46,108 bases of DNA, from the NCBI GenBank assembly GCA_037176845.1, contig JAYKXP010000250.1:1-46108 (forward strand), in the 5' to 3' direction. Below are positions 12,319 to 23,952 of this stretch, one piece after another. Below the pieces are notes generated by a model, which saw only the letters and a program-made list of their open reading frames with translations, was not told where the DNA came from and did not search any database. This DNA is from Paramarasmius palmivorus. Taxonomy: Eukaryota; Basidiomycota; Agaricomycetes; Agaricales; Marasmiaceae. Positions within the stretch are counted from its first letter, which is position 1. Each line of letters begins with the position of its first letter. Made by a program: the position numbers and the translations under genes.

Positions 12319-12716
12319 TTAATGGAAGACCTACTCGAGATCTTAATAGATGAGTATACGCAGTGCAGAAGGACTAACCGTTAATGAAATGCCTTAAAAC
12401 ATGGTTCGAAAAGCCTCAGTCAAGAGTGTTTGTAGACGAATCTATGAGAGGTAATGGTCAGCGCAAGTTTAGACCTTTGAGACCGTAGGATGAGGACGTA
12501 GAGCATGCACAGACGACGAGTAGACGACGACTTTGAACCTCCCAGTCTTTCTCGGAGGTTTATCGCCGCCTATCATCCACTTTTTGTGGCTTTTTGGTAT
12601 CTTTCTTTCAGAGTACATGTTCGAGAATCGTTGTCTTATATTAATTGTGCTCATTATTGGGTTATTTCTACTCTACACTACGAGGATTATGACTTACCCA
12701 GCGCCTTGATGATGGT

Positions 12717-12965
12717 TTTGAGGAAGAGAGAAAAGGGTTCCCACACCGGGACGCGCGGCACCTTGCCTCCACGGAATCAAGCAAAGTTCTACAAATGGAA
12801 AGAGTCCAGAACTTGGGTCTGTTTGGCACATTCCTCCGACTAGCCCGAGGGCCAAACAGACCTAGGCTCTGGACTCTTTCCTTCTGTAGAACTTTGCTTG
12901 ATTCCGCGGAACCAAATCTGCCGCCTGTCCGTCGTGAGAACTCTTTCTCCCTTTCTTAACGACTC
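12717..12965. repeat. Large imperfect palindrome (inverted repeat, ~113 bp arms)
   Basis: Arms at about 12717-12830 and 12853-12965 are reverse complements with a ~22 bp centre. The inner ~55 bp differ at only about seven positions (12775-12829 versus 12853-12907, both carrying GGAATCAAGCAAAGTTCTAC). The outer parts are weaker. Translated outward, both arms give related peptides (RNQAKFYKWKES and RNQAKFYRRKES). It lies between the Spt5-like gene and the Crypton recombinase. It could be a fold-back MITE or an inverted duplication of a gene fragment. Confidence 0.8.
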
Positions 12966-13205
12966 TCATATCACTCAACTCAGGTAAGTTTGCAATGTCA
13001 ATTAGTACATAGAACGTAAAAGAATACTTGAATATAATGAAACTATTATGAGCTTGCCTGTGAGAGTACTCAGCCACGAGAAAAACCACTGATTCCTATA
13101 ATTTTGTCCCACTCCATTCAACCAAAGAAAGATGCTGATACGTTATACTTGCAGGCTGGCGCTGCTCAGCACGACCTCGGAGATGAAAGGCATCATCCAG
13201 AAGAG

Positions 13206-16200
13206 TCAGACCCTTCGAGGATACGAGTTGGACGCCTCTACGACGCTGTCAAATGCGGAGCCATCCTTCTTTTGCAACCACCGACAGAAATTGCCGACCG
13301 ATACGAGATACTTGATATTGGACGCAGAATCCTTCACCTTCGACTTGGGATCTATGGTGTAACGGTCGTTGAGGAACCGAAGTACTAGAGGTACGTCCCA
13401 GTTTGGCTTGGCTTTCAATGTTTCGATTAGACTGATGAGTTTCCTTCGCCGACTAGCTTCGTTCTTCAGAGATCGACTGGTCTTCCACGTTCCTGACCAG
13501 CGACTCTCCAGCTCTTGAAACGAAAGCCTCCCTTCCACTCCTGTTATCCACTCCTGCCAAATGCCCTCGCAATCGTTCACTTCTGAGAACGCATATCGCG
13601 GTACCCAGTCGTTCTCCCCCCATATCCAATCCCAGCCATGTCTGGACACCTTATCCCGGAACCTCTGAACGATTTCATCCATGACCTCTCGCTGCTTCTT
13701 TGAGAAGTTGTCAGGGGTGAGTGTCACAATGTTCCTGTCATAGTCTGTCGTGAAGTACGCCAGGCCAAAAACAGGCTGAGGTAGAGAACTTGTGGCATTG
13801 GTTGCAGATGCAGGTGCTGGTTCCGGTGTTGTCAGTTGGGTGAACGGCGTCGGAGGAGGGGCCGCAGGTGGATCTTCCACAGGCGCAGATGATCCTACAA
13901 ATGTCGAAGGTTCAGTTGTGGACACATCATTGTCCACTCTGCACTTCTTCGTCTTCGAGGTACCTGTTTGCCTCCGAATAGAGGGTTCAAGGTCCAGCTT
14001 CCGTTTCGCTCGACGAAGTGAAGAGTTAACCGTCACAGTGTTGGTCATGGTCTGCATGGCGTCTTTGATCTTCCCAATTTCTCTCTCAACCGTAGCTTGA
14101 TGGCTCTGTGACTTTGCAGCCTCATTTTCAATGAATCCCCGTACTCGTGACGAAATGTCCTCAGGTAGATCTTGCAGCTTCATGCGAGCTTCCTCGCTGG
14201 CCCGTGCAAGTGTCTCCTTGGATTCCTCAGCAAATTGACGAAACTCCAGCGAATCAAATGGCGCGTATCGGAAGATGGGGAAAGTGGGGTTTCGTGTGTA
14301 CATCACAGCAAGGTCCTGGGCAAGAACGCGACGCAAATTGACGAGGAGACGGAGAAGGCCCTCAAGTGCTTTGTCAGACTCGCGTCGGGGGTTCCTACGA
14401 ATACGTTGTGCATATTTGGATTGTTCCTCCTCAATCCAGGGCAGGATCCTTCGGAGAATGGTATCGGGCGGATTGAGCTGCCCTCGGGGCAAGGAATGTT
14501 TTTCGGGTCGTTGTGCGTTAAACGACGCCGCTGCGAGCATACCTTCTAAGGGTACTTCACGGTCGTAACAACCCTTGAACGATCCGGACTCGTTCCAGCC
14601 ACCAATGGCCTTCGTGGCTGCTTCTGACGCTGCCCACTGCCTGGCGTTATAAGCGCCGTAGACGCGACCGGCATGGGTAACCTTGGAGAGATGGATGTCG
14701 TTATCAACATGAAGCTTGCGGATTATATCGCTGTGAGCTGTTGAATTGATAAGACTATGAAGGTGAGAGTTTACTGACTGACGTACTGGTATAACTCATC
14801 TCATATTGTGGACCGTCCTTTGCAGGAAATAGGTACCAGCTATACCAAGGGCGTCGACCATATTCACCGGCGGCTTCACAGTCCAATATAGGCTCAAACG
14901 CGGGGGGGTTTTCCTTGGAAATATGAAAACGCCCAAAGAGGTGCATCGCTATTGCACCATAACCACATAGCTCGACAAGTTGGTGGCGTATTAAACCGTT
15001 CTCTTCGACTCGACCATTGTGATTATGCTTGGCTTGATCTACAAGGATCTTAAGAACCTAGAACGATGAACGTCAAGCCTAGATAACCATTCGAGCTGAA
15101 CCGGTTCCACGTACCTCTATCTGATGTGTATCAGTGAACTGGCCTCCCTCGTACAGGTTCACAAGGTAAGGGTTTGGGACCTTCTGAAAGAATAGATCAG
15201 AAAGCTGAGTGTTCCGTAGACTATCTCCGCGAAACAGATTGCACAGCGGCAGCAAGAAAATCGCCCGGTTACGCAGGCTCTTGGCAACAGTTTTGTCCTG
15301 GCCGTCCTTGAACAGGCAACTGTTGGCCGCTCGTAGAAGCTCCTCTGTAGTGTAAGTATCTAATGTACAAGATTTGAATATGACTCCTAATGCGACAGAT
15401 CACAAAGCTCACCGGCAGTGGTCCCATTTGCTTTAAGTGCATGTGCCTTTTCCATCCGTACGGTCTCGTCGGCATTGGCACTGGCTTCGATTGTGCGTAT
15501 CATAATATCATCTCTAAGTCTCCTTTGTGCATCAGGGACATGACGATATTGATATTCCATCTGAGTTCGACGTTTTTCCAGCGCAGAGATGCACTGTTTC
15601 ACGTGCCATCTTCCTAACGAGCTATTCTCTATCTCGACACCATTGCGTGTTTTCTGTATCGAAGAGATCGAGTGAGATTACTGACATGGATGAAACAGGC
15701 ATTGATAACACACCTTGTTACGAGTAGTCTCGTGTTTCAAGAACAACGCTGCCTTGGCTGCAGTGATAGGCTCGGCTTCCTGTACCTCCCAACTAGAATC
15801 TTCTTCTTTGCGCCGCCGTTGATCATGGATCCACCATTCCTTGTAGGCTTTGAAGTGGCGTTCGTACGAGGTCGCTGTATTGCCTCGGTCCTCCATCTGA
15901 CTCTCTGTATCCAGACGGTTCCGATGGGCCTCGAGAATGAGCACTTCACGAGCAGTTGGATGGCTGGGTAATGTGTCGGGGTTGGCTAGAGCAGGTGTAT
16001 GTGGGACATTAGGGATGAAGTCTGTCGATTGAAAGGGAGTGAACGCGTTGGGGTCATTGGGAAAGTAGTCGATGTGGGGTGCGGAGGTTGGGTTCATTGC
16101 ACCGAGACGAAAGGTGAAGGTGTTATTGGCAAGGAGGGACAGGTCACCTTCTCCTGACATTCTTCTTATCCTCTGCTTCATGCCTGGCGGAGACAATGGG

Positions 16201-16238
16201 GACATGAAAGTGAACCGTCGCTGCGCGGGCGAGTTCAT
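13206..16238 (-). CDS. Crypton-type tyrosine recombinase with GCR1-like C-terminal domain
   Basis: Five exons (16238-15714, 15653-15413, 15359-15115, 15057-14787, 14737-13206) give 2814 nt in frame, 937 residues. Catalytic pattern: Arg about 299 in LCNLFRGDS, His-x-x-Arg about 449-452 in HLSKVTHAGR, and candidate Tyr about 485 in IGGWNESGSFKGCYDREVP. This matches the Ndc10-like domain of fungal Cryptons. Residues about 560-640 are a helical coiled-coil-like stretch. The C-terminus has the GCR1_C pattern (WQEWITGVEG ... LESRWSGTWK ... RRRKLISLIE), a DNA-binding domain often fused to these enzymes. The reaction expected is strand exchange through a 3'-phosphotyrosine link, moving the element via a circular intermediate. 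The frame is intact, so it may be active. The gene reads leftward into the 5-12 kb gene group. Element ends were not identified. Confidence 0.88.
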
Positions 16239-16709
16239 TGTTCTCTAAGATCGTGGCCGAAGGCTAAGACTTGTGTGTGGACAAGGACTGTTCTATGACT
16301 CACAGTCAAGATTGTATCTCGATTGCTGTACCATGCATTGTTATTCCTCTGAACGCGACGATGTTTTTCTCAATGTGAAGGAAGCGTGAAATAGATACTT
16401 ATTGAGGAATTCAGCTTAGAGGTGGTGAAGTACAGCAGGGGTCTAATTCAAACAATCTATCTAATCTCTCGAAGTTCACGCGACGCGATTGTCTCCCAGA
16501 ATAGGAGAGACAATGAGCCTCGGTAAAACGGACGTGGAGAACGTCAGGTGGCCGCGAGTGGAAGCTGTGGACAAACACGCACAGCTTCCCTTTGTGCTTC
16601 CGCACCCTGAATACCCGTCGAACCGGGGGGTACGTACCCGTGGGCCAATTTCCAATACCCTTGGGCGTACCCTCAGGTTTTTTTTTCGTGGATACCCTCT
16701 ATGTACTTA
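16239..16709. other. Gene-free stretch upstream of the recombinase
   Basis: No supported gene. It contains the promoter side of the Crypton gene and, at 16627-16697, several GTACC/GGTAC-type short inverted blocks (GGTACGTACCC and GGGCGTACCC) plus a T9 run. The blocks directly abut the left end of the MITE. Confidence 0.4.
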
Positions 16710-17286
16710 GGGACCTGTCGATCTGGGTTTGAATTGGCTGAGGACATGTTAGGGATTTGCCGGAGCCCAAACAATCCTTTTTTGGTCGGTAATGTCATAG
16801 GTTTCACGTCATCGGTCATCTCTTTTTACGTCAGCGTAATTGGCTGCAAGCATATTCTATCTCGATTTATGTTTTCCTGCCTCTTCAACCCTTTGGATGT
16901 TAGGAAAATAGCAATCTACTGGTTTGGAAAGTATTTTGACTGATTTTTATGATCCGCTTTCACTTTTACGGTCTCCCTAAGACTCCAGCTAAGTCGGTTA
17001 CTAGTCATCTTCGCTATACCACCCTGCCAATTCGTTTATTTAGCACGTTTTCACATAAGCTCACATACTATGTGGGTAGACTGAGCCTTATACTAGTATC
17101 CAACGCTGCATGTGTGTTGAGAAACGCAAAAATCCCTGTAATAAATCTCTTCCAGTGGATAGGCGCCTCTGAGCGCTTGTGATCTTGTCATCACATTTGA
17201 CACATTGCTTTCCCAATAAGGATTGTTTCGGTTCGGCAAATTCCTAAAATGTCCTCAGCCAAATCTTTGCCAATTCGACAGGCCCC
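16710..17286. mobile_element. MITE with ~75 bp terminal inverted repeats and TA target duplication
   Basis: The first ~75 bp (16710-16785) and last ~75 bp (17210-17286) are imperfect inverted repeats. Shared blocks include GGRCCTGTCGA, TTGGCTGAGGACAT, ATTTGCCG and CAAACAATCC / GAAACAATCC. Each end is flanked by TA (16708-16709 and 17287-17288), the duplication expected for Tc1/mariner-type elements. The ~430 bp interior has no credible coding capacity, so this is a non-autonomous element of 577 bp. Confidence 0.75.
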
Positions 17287-17613
17287 TACGTACTCCGCTT
17301 GCGCGTCACGTAGGGGTCGGTCACAGGCCTACGAAGAACTAGACATGTTGGTGGTAGTGAATGAGTTGTGAATGAATGATGCGCCTAAAATATGAGCAGC
17401 TGCGGACACATGATAGTATGCCAGGGCATTATTATTCTCGTTCAACGACATGTTCGTTGATCTCTAATCAAAACACGCAGGATAATTGTTAACGTTGGAA
17501 ATTTCACCGTTGTATATCATTAACAAGAGATGTAGCCAGCGGTCAATGATAGCGAAAATGTTGAGTCCGAGTCACTGAAACTACTTCAAGACATAGCGTA
17601 CTGTACTTTTGCA
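17287..17613. other. Gene-free stretch with short hairpin
   Basis: No gene is supported. At 17283-17316 there is a CCCCTACGT ... ACGTAGGGG hairpin that overlaps the MITE edge. The rest is the 3' flank of the gene ending at 17614. Confidence 0.4.
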
Positions 17614-19840
17614 TCAATCAACATCCAAAACATCTAGCATGTTCGGCAATGGGCACTGGTCGTTTGATGATGTTCCTGAATGTCCAGAGAACAATGAACG
17701 GTACGCTCGTATCCATCGAATCCTGTCTTCAAAGGTCGACCTAATCTCGAATGGCAGGGGCGATCCGGCGCCAGCACCGTTAGCCAAGACCTCATCTTGA
17801 GAATATCCTGCGTCAGAGATGGCAGGACAAAAAAAAAGAAAAACAAGCTCACCATCACCCTGAACCTCTTCAAACCGCGTATTTCTACCAGCAACCTCAA
17901 GTATCGAGTGTTTCAAAGATACTGCAAGCTCCATTGATACGGGATTACAGCCTTGATGACGATTGACCATCTGGATCGCGTCGTAAACGTCGCTATCCCA
18001 CCATCGATGTAACACAATGATGGACGACTTGAACAGGGGAAGTCCTAACCGCAGCCACTCATCCTCTGGTATCTTATCTTTCCCAGAGAGATCAAACGAC
18101 CAGTAATACTTCCTCCCTTCCAGCCATGCGTCCCACTTTTCTTCATTATCACTGGGACGAGGAATCGGTGGAATGAAGAGGTATATCGGCGTTGCCAGCG
18201 TGGGGATGTCGGTATGCGATGCTTCCTCATTCTCTTCGAGTTCAAAATATAGCCAAACGTTATCGAGGGTGGCTACCATATACGAATCAATATTCGCGCC
18301 TGAGCAGGAAACACGATCAACTCACAATATTCCCCCCATTCATTCTCCACAATCCCAAGCTGACTGAAAATAGCATTTGCCTGCGACATCCATGAATCCG
18401 CAAGGGAATTCAATGGGCTCACGGGTCGCAAAGTGTAATACAACCAAAGCGACTCGAGGCCAGCAATGTCGACTGGATTCAACATGAACCTGTATCCCGA
18501 TCAGCCCAGGGAACCGGTTCGACGCAATTTCAAATGTACTTCACTGAACCATCATCCATCATGAACGTATTCTCTCGTACGGGATCTGGTACCTCAAGAT
18601 GCTCCTCCCAAGGGCGATAAAACCATTTCTCTCTGTCGCCCAGGTATCGAGCGATGACCTCTCGAGAGGTTCTGTGATAAATCGTGCCAGGAAGGGATGA
18701 GAGGAGGAATTTAGTGTCTTGGTTGCTTGGCCACTCTGAGGTTCCTTTGTTGGATCCACGGATTCCTTCAACGACATTGTGTATGGGAAGGATTCCAATG
18801 AGGTATTCAAAGAGAGTGCTAGTTTTGGTATACGCCTGGAGGTCCAGGAAGTGATGATCGCTACTGGGAGGTACAAGATTTGGCCAAGACCCGACCAAGT
18901 AATTCAAGTTGGATGAATCGGCGACATAGGGACCTGTGTGTAGCATGCCATTTCTGGGGTCGGTCCATAGCTCACAAAACATCTAAAATATCAGCTGTGA
19001 GAATTAGATCGGTCTTATGAGAAGTTGACATACTGTTCGCGCATCTAGCCCTTGCGTTATTGCTGACTATAAAAAAAGACGGTCAGAACGAAGAAGAAAG
19101 GATAAAGATTCGCCGTACATAGCAAAGATAGAATTCCAATATACACGGGAAGCCGTTTTGTTCAAATACGCGCGAAACGGGTACAAGTGCTGTATGGTGG
19201 ACTCAGTTAAACACGTTTGAATAGCGGAGAAGATCCGTTGACCTCACCATCGTAGAAAACAAGTGCCGGAGACGCACTCCAGTTAATGTATCCAAACAGC
19301 TGGGCGTAATTGATATCCCTACAACCATTAGTACTAGACGAAAATCTAACGATATACATGATGTCTCACTTGACTGTTGCAAAGGTTTCGATATCCTTTC
19401 GGTAGACCTATAGAGAAGAGGATCGATCAACAAAGTACTATAACACAATGAGAAATAGTATCCTGACCTGGAGAGCATCAGGGCCACTGTATGAAACATA
19501 CAAGAACTCGCGCTCTCTATCCCCGATAGTAGCAATATGAAATGTTCGTTGTGCATCAAGTCTTCTCCACCCTGCAGTGTCACACTCCCAAACTGTGGAT
19601 ACTGTAATCTTTCGTTTAAGATAAATTTGTCCCGCCTTGAGCTCCTGATACTAAAATACACGATCATTAGCTTGCATACTAACCTGCAACACTTGATCAA
19701 CGCACCTGAGCCAAAACTTTTGGGCCCTCCTCTTCCTCTTCAATATCAGGCCGTTCCATTACGAGGTTGTGCACAAGGCCTGTGATAGCGGTGAAAGCTC
19801 CGCCGTTGATAGTAAAGTTGGAGCACCTTTCGAGTGACAT
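17614..19840 (-). CDS. Agaric-specific multi-exon protein of unknown function, kinase-like N-terminal segment
   Basis: About ten short exons splice in a continuous frame from MSLERCSNFTINGG (ATG at 19840) to ...PLPNMLDVLDVD (stop at 17614). The TINGGAFT start, then FLYVSYSGPDALQVYRKD, INYAQLFGYINWS and ALVFYDALVPV, follow an expanded Agaricomycete family I recognise by pattern. Its first part resembles a degenerate protein-kinase N-lobe. A central part (DPRNGMLHTGPYVA ... LPGTIYHRTSREVIARYLG) and a C-terminal part (YLFIPPIPRPSDNEEKWDAW) are typical of the family. I see no HRD or DFG catalytic motif, so I do not call it a kinase. The frame is intact. An upstream exon is possible. Confidence 0.7.
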
Positions 19841-20106
19841 GAGAGAGACGGTGGTGGTTGAGGGACAAGACGCTTGTAGGGATAGAACACATGTTCGTCC
19901 CAAAGCTGTGTCCACACAGCAGTCGGAAGTTGAGCGCAAGTTGACAATGACAGCAACTAGAGGACAATATATTTGTTCGTATGCCGGGGGCGAGTAACAA
20001 GGAACTTACATATGATGTGGGCGTTGACGTTGAGGACCGGACGTGATCTCTGAGTACTGAATTTGTTCAATGGCCAACAAATATCCAACACCAGTCTTCC
20101 GCCCTT

Positions 20107-20681
20107 TTAGCAAACGCAGCTTGGACCACAGAACAACAGTGCGAGTGCTAAGATCCCAAACGGATTGGGGTTGTTGTAGAGAGGCATACGGAAGGAGTCG
20201 GTACTAGAGAAGCAAGACTCGTTCAATATGGTCGTGGTACGAGAGCGTTCTGGAAGTGCACTGTGCGCCATTCGGACATCTTCATTCTTGAGCTCGATAC
20301 TATGTTTCGCCCAAAGGCGGGGAGTTGGAACATTGTCGCAATGAACATGCTTGAGATTTAGGTGTTTCGAGACAATGGGGATGTGAATTGCAGAGTGTCG
20401 TGAAAGCACTGTCGAAATACAAGGTAAGCTTAGAAGAGACATGTTCAGAGACGACTCACTACTACATCGCCTGACGAGAATCCTGAATGCTCTACTCAGT
20501 GCCTTCCAACCAACACTACTCCCAAAGCCCTTAAATCGTCGTTAAAGGCAGACTGCCTATTCGGGACTACTTTAGAAACGGCCCATCGTGTTGAAATTTG
20601 AGCTCTGCAAATCTTGCTCCCGACGGAGAGGTGGTTTGGGAGTAGCGGAAGTAGCAAAAGAAGTCGGAGCATCGGTGTCAT
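20107..20681 (-). CDS. Possible small gene or remnant, product unknown
   Basis: An ATG at 20681 opens with a hydrophobic leader (MTPMLRLLLLLPLLPNHLSV) that looks like a signal peptide. Downstream frames (20107-20442) include a plausible coding stretch (LWAKHSIELKNEDVRMAHSA) and another exon-like frame that would connect toward the gene ending at 17614 (SVWDLSTRTVVLWSKLRLL). I could not build one consistent exon chain, so it may be a partial gene, two short genes or a decayed duplicate. Confidence 0.3.
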
Positions 20682-20802
20682 GTTGGTGTCGTGTAAAGTG
20701 AGAATCGAGATACATACTTAGATTGACAATGATCGTTACACGCGTTACAAAATCGTTACAAAAATGCCAAGAAATGTAATGTCTGCAATGAACGACCCAA
20801 GT

Positions 20803-21367
20803 TTACAAAAGGCCATCCACAAGTCCTTCAACACCTCCGAGGACTCCAGATAACAGGCCAGTAATGGTACCAGTCAATCCTCCAAGGTTAGCCTGTTGAC
20901 AGTTGTCTGCGTTGACATTGATCACGCCGTCTGAAATTCCACGAGTCAGCGCATACTCGCATGAAAGCAATAAACCAAACGTACTCTGATTATTCTCATT
21001 CTTGCAGCAGTAAACATCGCTAGAGTTACTGTGAGGAAAGAACAATCAATCTCGCGCGTTCCTCTGGAGTATGAGAGGAACGCACCAAGTATCACTCAAC
21101 AAACAATTTGCAATGCCGCCATTACAGCAGTACGCCTTGCCTCTACTGCTACACACAGGACCGCTAGGTGGCGGAGGCGGGGGTGTAGGTGTATTAGTAG
21201 GAGGTGGTGGCGGTGGGTTGGTAGTGGTGTGCGTAGGGGGAGGAGGAGGCGGTGGTGGTGGCGTGGTATGCGTAGGAGGTGGAGGTGGAGGGCAGGTGCA
21301 CTGAGGAACGGGACCTGCGACGACGACAGCAGTAGGAAGAGCGAGAGCGACGAGCAGAGAAGTGCAT
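20803..21367 (-). pseudogene. Hydrophobin-like protein with proline-rich stretch, frameshifted start
   Basis: Spliced exons end in a small cysteine-rich domain with the order C-x6-CC-x5-C-x5-C-x6-CC-x15-C. That is the eight-cysteine C-CC-C-C-CC-C order of hydrophobins, the secreted fungal surface-coating proteins. The loop after the first CC pair is only five residues, far shorter than usual. Upstream are a secretion-signal-like segment (LLVALALPTAVVVAG) and a run of Pro/Thr (about 21180-21300). A TATAAAA box lies near 21447 and an ACCATG at 21367. That ATG is out of frame with the signal segment: two bases appear missing after codon 5. The only in-frame ATG (21483) lies upstream of the TATA box. 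So it is either a recent pseudogene or a sequence error. The stop is at 20803. Confidence 0.6.
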
Positions 21368-22449
21368 GGTGGTTGAAAGGTCTGCGAGTGGGTTTGAAGA
21401 CTGAATCGAGTCGTTGACTGGAGATTTGTGGTCTTGAGTGGTCGGTTTTTATACCCAAATTTGCGTGCTAGGATCTCGTGCATGATTCGAGGAAACTTGA
21501 GCTAGAAATCGAAGACTTCAGGGTGTTCATTTCGATTGTTGAGTGAGATGTGGAACAGAGACCGCTGCTGGAATTCAAGGTGAATTCTAGAGTATGAAGA
21601 CCGAACTTGATGAGGGGCTGAAACTGGGGACAGTGCGTCAGGATCATAGATGTAAACCATTCCCTCCAATAACGCACCGCAGTACACAGAATGAAGAACG
21701 AGGAATGTTCTGGCGATCTTTCTCATCGAGAACCAGCAAATATCCCTCTTCAGATTCAGAATAGCCGAGACTGTATCATCGAGTACCAGACATTCGAGGA
21801 GTAATCAAAGCGGAACGTTGAACTGAAATGACTGTCGTATCTCGAAAAGCTGAGCTCTGAGTTCGAGGCCTGTCGCTGCGAATCTGTGTGTTGAAGGTGT
21901 GGTGAAGGGAGAGACTCAGAGCAAGGTCGCGTCGACGTGACTCGGACCAATACCACCATGATCATTTCCTCGTCGCCAGATACTAGGATCCAGCACGCAA
22001 GGTACGTCAAGAAGCATCGATTGTGGATACGCAGCGGTATTCGACGTCGAAACGTTAACAGGCGTTCGTCGATACACTACAAATTCACTGCAGGGTACTC
22101 GGAATACTACCAACCTCGATCTTTACACCACTAGCCAATGTCCGGGTGCTCACGGGAACCGTGATTGTGTGTTCCAGGACAAGATAAACCTTCGAACGAT
22201 AACCTGTTTATCCCACTCACGAACGGGATTTTGGGGACTTGTTTTCTGGTCCTAAACAAAGGATGGTAGGGACGTGAAGAATCGGCCGAATTGGATTGTA
22301 GGCTCCTCAACCACCATGTTCTGTGGAGAAGCAGTTCTGTCAGAGTCAAGATGTATACAGTATATGTACATGTGCTGTTTCTCGTCGTAGTTACAGTTCG
22401 CTTACTCGCTATTGGCAGCGAGGGAAAACTTGAAAGAATATGATTATTG
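21368..22449. repeat. Flank of F-box array unit B, no supported gene
   Basis: From about 21720 this stretch resembles the corresponding flanks at 220-650 and 25480-25700. Shared blocks include GAGTACCAGACA, ACTCGGACCAATACCACC / ACTCAGACCAATACCACC, and GGTACGTCAA followed by ACACTACAAAT. It marks the left edge of array unit B. No open frame in it has domain support. Confidence 0.5.
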
Positions 22450-23952
22450 TCATGTACCAATAGCACCAATTGCGCACCGTATTCCCTTCAGAGAGAGTTT
22501 TTTGATCCTCTCCGCAATCGAGGAATCAGATACGCTGCTGTCGATACGTTCTAACTCAGGTTGAGCAACCAGTTTACTAGATGTGTACGTGAACTCTGCA
22601 TCCGTCAACCTGGCAACTCCAATCCCCCCACTCCTAGACTCGACCATATCCAAGAACGCAGTGGCATACTCGGCTCTCATGGGGGAGTCGTACTCGAACA
22701 GACAAAGTTCCACGAGTTTGGGGGCTAGGGATGCTTGAGATGTGTCTGTGATTGTGAGATCTTGGATGAGACGGAGGATTCCATTTTCTGATCCACTGTC
22801 ATCCTTCGTGTCACGTATAGCGTAGACCTCGAATCCAAAACAATACAAATTGGGACAGATTTGAAGAACGTCCCTGAATAATGTTCGGCCTATGTTCAGA
22901 GACCCTACTATCAGCACCAATTTCCGCAACGATGCAGAAAAGCATTGGATAGTTGCAATGACAGCTGAAGTAAGACCTGTATCCAGACAATCGGTGCTCG
23001 ATATCTTCAACGTGAACATTTCCAACGCGGGTAACGAAAATTGCGCGAGTGGGCTCGCAATCTCGACGAGCCAATCCGGGTGGGGGTGTATTGTGAGTTT
23101 TCGCAGCGACGAATGAACGACAATATCCGGTGGTGGAAAACCGACTCGAAGTGAGCTAACCTCCAGGTTCTTCAGATTCGGGCAGGAGAGGAGGAGACGG
23201 GCCATTTGAGCAACTTCCAATGGATTGCTATATTGAACGGTCGTGAGTTGGTGGAAGGGAAGAACTTCCGAGTCGACAAATGCGGGTGATACCACCGTCA
23301 CTAGCTTGGGTGCATTTTTCAGGGCGCGCGAAAACCAACGAAAGTCAGGAGTTACCGATTCCATTGTTTCTACCACTGCACTCGAGGGAACATCCATGGA
23401 CAAGGCTTGTAGGTGAGGAAAGGCGAAGGAACTATCGCAGTGCGCGGTCTTAGCAAGCACTAACCAGTCCCCATAGAACACGAACTCTTCGCATCTCTGT
23501 AATTCTGGAATGATCATCCCCAGAACGTCAGAGCCAAAGGTTGATCTCAACACATTTGGCCAGACATAAAGCTTTATGCGCAATGGGTGCGAGCCCGCCT
23601 TTCCAAGGTGAAGCTTTACGATGTGTCGAGTCTTCCTACGAACACGACCTACGTCAATAAAAATGGATGCCCACAGACTGGGCCGCGAATGGGCTATCCT
23701 TCGCCAGCGAGAGCACACTTGGGATAGCGGAAGGGATAGCGAGTAGAATTCCGTGTCTTCATGCAAAGTTAAGGAATACTCGGAAGATTCGTGAACAATC
23801 GTGAAAATCGTGTCAAGAATCTCCGTGGGTATTCTCTCTACCGGTGGAAGTAGGGAATGTTCTTGAGCGACCTGTCCAGTCAGAGCGAGGGCTGATGATG
23901 TTGGATCATCCACAGAAGCGTCGTCTTCATTACAAAATGCCATCTGGGCCAT
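22450..23952 (-). CDS. F-box-like protein with LRR-like C-terminal half (array copy 2)
   Basis: Single-exon 500-residue paralogue of the 1545-3035 gene, collinear from MAQMAFCNEDDAS through VERIPTEILDTIFTIVHESS (F-box-like) and LPLSQVCSRWRRIAHSRPSL to the C-terminal IKKLSLKGIRCAIGAIG. Conservation over the whole length, including ISSTDC-type leucine-rich segments and LRLIQDLTITDTSQASLAPK, suggests recent duplication with selection on the protein. The probable role is substrate adaptor of an SCF ubiquitin ligase. The frame is intact. Confidence 0.85.
   Translation of the reverse strand: MAQMAFCNEDDASVDDPTSSALALTGQVAQEHSLLPPVERIPTEILDTIFTIVHESSEYSLTLHEDTEFYSLSLPLSQVCSRWRRIAHSRPSLWASIFIDVGRVRRKTRHIVKLHLGKAGSHPLRIKLYVWPNVLRSTFGSDVLGMIIPELQRCEEFVFYGDWLVLAKTAHCDSSFAFPHLQALSMDVPSSAVVETMESVTPDFRWFSRALKNAPKLVTVVSPAFVDSEVLPFHQLTTVQYSNPLEVAQMARLLLSCPNLKNLEVSSLRVGFPPPDIVVHSSLRKLTIHPHPDWLVEIASPLAQFSLPALEMFTLKISSTDCLDTGLTSAVIATIQCFSASLRKLVLIVGSLNIGRTLFRDVLQICPNLYCFGFEVYAIRDTKDDSGSENGILRLIQDLTITDTSQASLAPKLVELCLFEYDSPMRAEYATAFLDMVESRSGGIGVARLTDAEFTYTSSKLVAQPELERIDSSVSDSSIAERIKKLSLKGIRCAIGAIGT

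Noticed and set aside
21180..21300. Plus-strand glycine-rich protein frame.
   Set aside because: It is the antisense of the Pro/Thr-rich stretch of the hydrophobin-like gene; no start, splice or domain support.
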